Source: Dissophora ornata
Lineage: Eukaryota > Mortierellomycota > Mortierellomycetes > Mortierellales > Mortierellaceae
Reading direction: 5' to 3'
DNA length: 14,083 nucleotides
NCBI GenBank assembly: GCA_025201705.1
Contig: MU617392.1
Location: 1-14,083, forward strand
Of the stretch, positions 9,509-14,083 are shown piece by piece; position 1 is the stretch's first letter, and the number at the start of each line of letters is the position of its first letter. The position numbers and the translations under genes are program-made. The notes beneath the pieces are model-generated. The model had not been told where the DNA came from and made no database searches. It was given only the letters and a program-made list of their open reading frames with translations.

Positions 9509-10397
9509 TTAGAAGCAGCACTTGCAGTCAAAGGGACACTGCTCCGTTTCACCGCCCTTGCCAATGTTCAGATCATGGATATCAAACAATCGCAGACCAT
9601 CGTCCATCCGACGCTTCACCTTCTTCTCCAGCTCATCGTCGCTGTCTGGCTCTGCATCCTTTGTCCGCTTAAGCTTCTGGATCTTTGCTGCTGCCGCCGC
9701 CGCTGCTGCAGCTGCAGGTCGCTCGTTGAACACCACTGCCTCGACCTTGGCCCCGCTCTTGGGTTTTGTCGTTACCACTGCAGCTTTGCTTTCGTTTTGG
9801 TCCTTAGTTGTTGCTGTAGCGCCTGTGCCTTTGTTCTTCTTCCTGGCCATGAGCTTTGCGATCGCAGCCTCCTCGGATTCGTTCTGTTCCTCCTCGTCAA
9901 ACATCAATTGCTCCTCGTCCACCTCCTCCACCTCCTCGCTGTCGTCAAGAGACTCGCCCAAGAAAGTATCGTCGTCATCGATTTCTTGCATGTTTGATTC
10001 TACTTTTTCCTTTTTGTTTGCTTTAGCAGGTGTTTTTGATGCTGAACTGTCTGTTGCTACTTCCTTCTTAGAACCCTTCTTCGTGTCCTTCTTGGAACCC
10101 TTCTTGGGAGACTCTACGGGTGCATCCTTTGCGGGCTTTGAAGAGATGGCTCCTGTGCTAAAAATGTCGTCAATCTCAGATCCCTTGGAAGCTAGAAAAC
10201 GAACACATGGTTTTTAGTGGTCAATAATGTCCAAGAGTTTTCTTTCAGAGCAAAAAAAAAAAAAAAAAAAAAGTGCCATTGATACGACGATACGACTATG
10301 GACTCATACCGGGCTTTTTGGCAACGACCTTGCCAGCAGCAGGCTTCGTTGTCGTTGACTTTGGGATGACGGACTTGAGTGTCTTTTTGGGTGGCAT
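9509..10397 (-). CDS. DUF1764 family protein (function unknown), complete, 2 exons
   Basis: Exons on the minus strand are 10397-10310 and 10191-9509; they join to 771 nt, or 256 residues. The conserved marks of DUF1764 are IDDIF soon after the splice join (about residues 34-38) and the C-terminal block DGLRLFDIHDLNIGKGG followed by CPFDCKCCF at the very end, with four cysteines. The rest is low complexity: a Lys/Ser/Thr-rich N-terminus, two KKGSKK units, a long Asp/Glu-rich middle, ten consecutive alanines, and basic patches such as KLKR and KKVKRR. The composition suggests a nuclear or nucleolar protein, which is inference. The start MPPKK was chosen over upstream in-frame ATGs because it has A at -3 and begins the basic N-terminus. 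The 118-bp intron holds a run of 21 T on the coding strand. The gene is divergent from the LETM1-domain gene. Confidence 0.9.
10252..10272. repeat. A21 homopolymer in the DUF1764 intron
   Basis: Twenty-one A on the plus strand, so U21 in the pre-mRNA, about 60 nt upstream of the splice acceptor at 10192-10193. Its length is probably unstable and prone to sequencing error, but it lies in the intron and does not affect the frame. Confidence 0.95.
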
Positions 10398-10598
10398 TGT
10401 TGGTGGAATGTCTTGCGATCGCAACCTGATCACCATGCACTTGAGCAAAGTGCCAAATTGGGCAAAAAAGTAAATAGCAGTCACATACCACCGCCAGGGG
10501 CACTTTATACCTGTCAACGGTACCTGGAGTTGATGGCAACCATTCTCTTCACCTCTTTTACAGCTCTCCTTCTTTCTTTACCAACCCAACTGGAGAAT
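10398..10598. promoter_or_regulatory. Divergent promoter between the DUF1764 and LETM1-domain genes
   Basis: Only 201 bp separate the two start codons, so both promoters must share or overlap here. It holds a perfect 12-bp palindrome TTGCGATCGCAA (10413-10424), 15 bp upstream of the DUF1764 ATG, and a near-palindrome TGCCAAATTGGGCA (10450-10463). The side next to the LETM1-domain gene is pyrimidine-rich. No clear TATA box is seen. Confidence 0.6.
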
Positions 10599-12361
10599 AT
10601 GTCCGGAGCGTTTATCAGAGCCGCCACTCGATTGGGTCACCAAGTGAATGCGAGGAACCTGTAAGCATCCGACTTCCGGACTTGTGATTACTTTTCAACA
10701 ACACGAACCGAGCGGACCCGATATGAAGCCTAACCCGCGATCAACTGCGCTACAAATAGCTCCTCCGTTGCCCACTCAGGCGTCCGCATCACTGGCTTTT
10801 TGATCCGCGAGCCACAGTTCACAGCTCGGTATGGCACGCCGGAACAGTACTGGAAGTGGAAGCCACACTTGCTGGACACAATTATCTAACCTCTTGTTTG
10901 TTTTTTTTGCTTTACCAAACGGATCGACGACCTTTTGCAACAGCCATGCTCCGGCTTTAAGTCAGTTGCATCGGTCCGCATTCTACAGCACATCCAACTC
11001 TGGAACACCCAAGAATGCAGCACCTGTTCATCCCGAGCCAGCACCATTGGAGGATCTCACCAAACCCCTAGGAGCTGGAGCCGCTGGATCAGTAGCACCT
11101 GAGGATATCGCCAGCATCCCATCTGCACCTGCACCACCACCAGCTACTGGAGTCGTTGGAAAGGCAAAAGATTTCTTCCGCAAGGGCAAGGAGATTGTGG
11201 TCCAGTGCAAGGACGGTGTCAAGATGCTCTGGGTCAACAAGAGGATCGTCAAGGAACTCAAGAGATCGCAAAAGGAAGAGGGACACCAACTGACACGTCG
11301 GGAGTTCCAGCTCGTAAAGTTTTATATCCCCAATGCAAAGCCCCCGTTGCTGGATAGTTAACGTGTTCCTTTTTTTGGCGGTTTGCTAATACGCACACTT
11401 GATGACCTGGGTTCTTTCATTAGATCCACAAAACCGATATTGACATCAAGCGAATGATCCCGTTCGGGTTGATTTTCGTGCTAGCAACAGAGTATATCCC
11501 TTTGATCATCATCTTTGCTCCTCAATTGATCCCATCGACTTGTGTGGCACCATCTCAACTTGTAAGTCTATCCTGCCCTCCTGCTTCGTTGACATTCAGC
11601 GAATAGTTGGCTCATTGAAAAAAAGCTAATTAACGCCATGACCCCTCTGGCTTGGATAGGAGGGACGCCGCAAGAAGATTCACGAGAAGCGCAGCGTCAT
11701 GACAGAGAAGCTGATCCGTCTAAACCGTCGCGAGGTACATATTTGCAGTGTTACTAGCAAAAGCATATATCAGGATTCAACGAGGGACTTGCTTCTCACC
11801 CCAACCGAATGTGTTTTGATAGATCAACAAGGAAGCGCTTGCCAACTACAACTCCTTCATCACGATTGCCAAGAAGTATGGCGAGGGATTCGACAACCAG
11901 ATGATCGACCGCGAGCACTTGTCTTCGTTCTGCAAGTATGTATTTCCGACCCTGGAAATCGCGCCCTGCTTCATGACCTAGTCGTGCTTGACCCTTCATT
12001 CTAAAACAACATATTTTCACATTCTCTTCTCTGCAGGTTCATGGGCTTGAATGGATTTGGACCCAAGTTCATATTGTCCAAGCGTCTGAACAAGCACATG
12101 TCGTACCTCAAGCAGGACGATGTGTTGCTCCAAAAGGATGGCATTGACTCGTTGACGTTTTCAGAACTGCAATTGGCAAACGAGGAGCGAGGCATGCGTT
12201 CGTTGGAGGTCAGCAAGGACCATTTGGAAAAGTCGCTTGCATACTGGTTGAAGCTGAGCTTGAGCAAGGATACGACAGTCCCACCGGCGCTGTTGGTGTT
12301 TAGCAGGATGTTCCTGTTGCACTCGACATTCAAGTCGGATGGTGGCAAGAAGCAACACTAG
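10599..12361 (+). CDS. Mitochondrial LETM1-domain protein (LETMD1-like size), complete, 7 exons
   Basis: LETM1-domain proteins sit in the mitochondrial inner membrane and act in cation/proton exchange and in ribosome or translation support. Exons are 10599-10660, 10760-10828, 10944-11313, 11424-11561, 11660-11734, 11823-11935 and 12037-12361; they join to 1152 nt, or 383 residues. The N-terminus (MSGAFIRAATRLGHQ) is rich in Arg and Ala and lacks acid residues, as in a mitochondrial presequence; a Pro/Ala linker follows to about 110. Then come RREFQL, one hydrophobic segment (about 179-201) and the matrix LETM1 domain, with CKFMGLNGFG, GIDSLTFSEL, ERGMRSLEV and LAYWLKLSL. There are no EF hands or long coiled coil as in full LETM1 or Mdm38, so it resembles the shorter LETMD1-type members. 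An in-frame ATG 22 codons upstream (10533) has T at -3; I prefer 10599 (A at -3). Exons 1-2 rest on splice logic and presequence character only. Confidence 0.92.
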
Positions 12362-12389
12362 ATACGGAAAAGTAACGACGACGACAACA

Positions 12390-12422
12390 AACAGCAACAG
12401 CAACAACAACAACAACAACAAA
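12390..12422. repeat. CAG/CAA repeat after the LETM1-gene stop codon
   Basis: Two CAACAG-type units run into about six CAA units, starting 29 nt after the stop codon. If the 3' UTR extends this far, the mRNA carries an unstructured CAA stretch. Confidence 0.85.
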
Positions 12423-12689
12423 AAAATGTAACATAGACGGGATGACTCGATGCTGCACCCGATCATGAATGACCATAGAAGCAGAGATACACATGAATAT
12501 ACACATATACACATGAGAAGGAAAGAGGCATGACGGCAGTTTATTTAGTCATCAACGCAGTTTTGTCCTTTGTTTTTTTGAGGAAGGTGTGGGTCTATGG
12601 CAAGCCAACTTCCCACGGGTTGCGTGACCGGCGGTGCTTCCGTTGGTGAAACTAAGTCATTTTGACAGATGCCCTGTTGGTCAATACAA

Positions 12690-12695
12690 AATAAA
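12690..12695 (+). terminator. Candidate polyadenylation signal AATAAA
   Basis: An exact hexamer in an A-rich context, 328 nt after the LETM1-gene stop. It would give a rather long 3' UTR and lies only 125 bp upstream of the PdxT start, so it is tentative. Confidence 0.35.
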
Positions 12696-12788
12696 ATATA
12701 AAAAAAATCGATCTGCGCATCTGTTCATTGCTCCTCTCAACAACATTCAGCTCATTCACTCCGCCAGTGTCCCTCATCCCTAATCACA

Positions 12789-12819
12789 ATACACACACAC
12801 ACACATACACACACACACA
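12789..12819. repeat. CA microsatellite abutting the PdxT start codon
   Basis: Thirty-one alternating bases, almost all CA units, end one base before the ATG at 12820. The tract therefore forms the last part of the 5' leader and provides the A at -3. Confidence 0.9.
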
Positions 12820-13640
12820 ATGACACAGGAGCAGGAATACAAGAAGATCAGAGTCGGTGTCCTCGGTAAGGAGCGAGATCTGTTCTGATCTGATCAGTCC
12901 TGATCCCCTTCCCCCCCCCTCTCTCTCTCTCAGACCACTCATGTCCCCCTCCTGACTCACACGACGCTTAAATGGGCAATTTCTTATTTTGTGTTTTTTT
13001 TTTTTTCTACACAGCACTTCAGGGTGCCTTCTCCGAGCACATCATCCTCCTCAACACTCTCCCCCAAGTCTCCGAGGCCGTCGCTGTCCGCAATGCCCAA
13101 GAGATTAAGCAGGTCGATGCGCTAGTCATCCCCGGCGGAGAGTCCACAACCATGGCCCTGATTGCCGAAAGGTCCGGGTTCTGGCCCACCCTCCAGGAAT
13201 TCGTCCAGACCCACCCGACCTGGGGTACCTGTGCTGGCATGATCCTCCTCTCCGAGAGCATCACCTCTGGAGGCACATTGAAGGGCGATCAGAAGCTGTT
13301 GGGTGGATTGGGCATCAGCATTAAGCGCAATGCCTTTGGCACACAAAAGGAGAGCTTTGAGGCAGGTTTGCATGTGGAGGGACTGGAGAATGCTGAAAAG
13401 CTGTTCCCGGGAGTGTTTATCCGAGGACCTGTCATTGATGAGATTTTGGTGCCCGAGGAGGTGCAGGTGGTGACCAAACTGGAGAGGGACTATGGAAGGA
13501 CACCAAAGGGAACGATTGTGGCAGTGAGGAGAGGACACTTGTTGGGATCGGCCTTCCACCCAGAGTTGACCCGCGATAGCAGAATGCATCTGCTCTTTGT
13601 GAAGATGGCGCAGGAGTGGATTGCTTCGCAGAGCAAGTAG
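12820..13640 (+). CDS. PDX2: Pyridoxal 5'-phosphate synthase, glutaminase subunit (PdxT/Sno/Pdx2), complete, 2 exons
   Basis: This subunit hydrolyses glutamine and channels ammonia to the PdxS/Snz synthase, which builds vitamin B6 from a pentose and a triose phosphate. Exons are 12820-12865 and 13015-13640; they join to 672 nt, or 223 residues, the usual family length. The join restores VLALQGAF. Class I glutaminase marks are PGGEST (55-60), the nucleophile Cys88 in GTCAG, the block RNAFGTQKESFE (120-131), FIRGP (150-154), and the His197/Glu199 pair in FHPEL. All three catalytic residues are present, so it should be active. The Snz partner is not in the window. The 149-bp intron interrupts the first strand after codon 15 and contains a second, strong-looking acceptor (12932-12933) that would give an early stop. 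Start chosen as the first ATG, with A at -3, right after the CA repeat. Confidence 0.96.
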
Positions 13641-14083
13641 GTGGAACCGAAGCAAGGATACGCTCCACCGCCTCCCCCTCCCCCCATATATCCAGCATCC
13701 CATAGATATCAGCCATTATACAGTAGCACCGACAATAGAGGATCCATTGGAGGGAAAGGAAGGAATGAAGACGAACCTTGTCCATGGATGGGGGTGTGCG
13801 GGTGCAGTGACCCCGCCAACCCGTCTGCAGCATCAGCTGCGTAGTCCCTGCACGAATGCATTCTGCAACGGCCCTTTTTTTGATTATTTGATGATCTGAT
13901 TAATGTATGAATGAAAGCGAAGACAGTCCGGCTGTGTCCCAATTATTGAAAGAGCGGTCTTGCAGCCGTGTCTGGGATGGGCAAAAGAATGCGCTTGCGA
14001 TGCATGGCCTGGCCAGCATCTCTTGGCCCGTTCTTTCGCCCCGCTCTCTGTCTCTTTATCTCCCCTCCCCCTCACCTCTCATC
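13641..14083. other. 3' flank of the PdxT gene
   Basis: No separate gene is supported here. The frame directly after the PdxT stop stays open to a TAG at 13842-13844 and begins with a proline run; it is discussed as a finding. No AATAAA is seen. The last 60 bases are pyrimidine-rich on the plus strand. No RNA gene was recognised. Confidence 0.55.

Larger units (their letters stand above)
12362..12819. other. Intergenic: 3' flank of the LETM1-domain gene and promoter of the PdxT gene
   Basis: Both neighbours are on the plus strand. A CAG/CAA repeat follows the LETM1-gene stop codon, an AATAAA lies at 12690-12695, and a CA repeat leads directly into the PdxT start codon. No gene is visible; the minus-strand open frames read the CAA repeat as Leu/Val runs. 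Confidence 0.65.

Noticed and set aside
8914..9672. 252-codon plus-strand open frame
   Set aside because: It overlaps the first exon and promoter of the BAP31-like gene and the end of DUF1764 on the other strand; no recognisable family.
9503..10217. Long plus-strand frames opposite the DUF1764 gene
   Set aside because: Ser, Leu and Cys-rich antisense readings of the Glu/Lys/Ala repeats; the minus strand carries the conserved DUF1764 motifs.
12972..13014. Alternative PdxT start inside the intron (reads MGNFLF...)
   Set aside because: The frame is open only because the polypyrimidine tract encodes Phe; the family N-terminus KKIRVGVLALQGAF is rebuilt by the spliced form.
1..14083. Mobile elements, CRISPR arrays, tRNA or rRNA genes, operons
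   Set aside because: No transposase, terminal repeats with target duplications, regularly spaced direct repeats, tRNA-like cloverleaf or rRNA sequence was seen; gene structure is eukaryotic.

Overview
The window looks like nuclear DNA of a filamentous fungus. All five protein genes are interrupted by short GT-AG introns (88 to 149 bp), with donors such as GTAAGT and GTATGC. There are no operons or Shine-Dalgarno sites. The gene set is a fungal class V myosin, a BAP31/Yet-type ER protein, a DUF1764 protein, a LETM1-domain protein and a PdxT/Sno-type glutaminase. The intron-rich style and the protein flavour suggest an early-diverging fungus, perhaps Mucoromycota of the Mortierella type. That placement is inference; no database search was possible.

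Layout, left to right. (1) 173-5464, minus strand: a complete five-exon class V myosin heavy chain of 1613 residues. (2) 5465-7756: about 2.3 kb with no convincing gene, rich in purine tracts and short tandem repeats, taken as the myosin promoter side plus the 3' flank of the next gene. (3) 7757-9015, minus: a six-exon BAP31-like ER membrane protein of 217 residues with two microexons (24 and 23 nt). Its promoter carries a TATA box and ACGTG elements. (4) 9509-10397, minus: a two-exon DUF1764 protein of 256 residues. (5) 10398-10598: a 201-bp divergent promoter. (6) 10599-12361, plus: a seven-exon mitochondrial LETM1-domain protein of 383 residues. (7) 12820-13640, plus: a two-exon pyridoxal 5'-phosphate synthase glutaminase subunit of 223 residues. 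(8) 13641-14083: 3' flank.

The exon joins were worked out by hand. In every gene the joined length is a multiple of three and the joins restore conserved motifs, for example the myosin P-loop GESGAGKT, the LETM1 motif RREFQL, and VLALQGAF in PdxT. The genes do not form one pathway: they are ordinary housekeeping functions (actin-based transport, ER membrane, mitochondrial inner membrane, vitamin B6 synthesis).

I found no clearly new biological system. The points most worth checking are the BAP31 microexons, one of them a frame-neutral 8-codon cassette inside a membrane helix; a UPR-like element upstream of that gene; decoy splice acceptors in the PdxT and myosin genes; an open frame after the PdxT stop; and the long repeat-rich gap upstream of the myosin gene.
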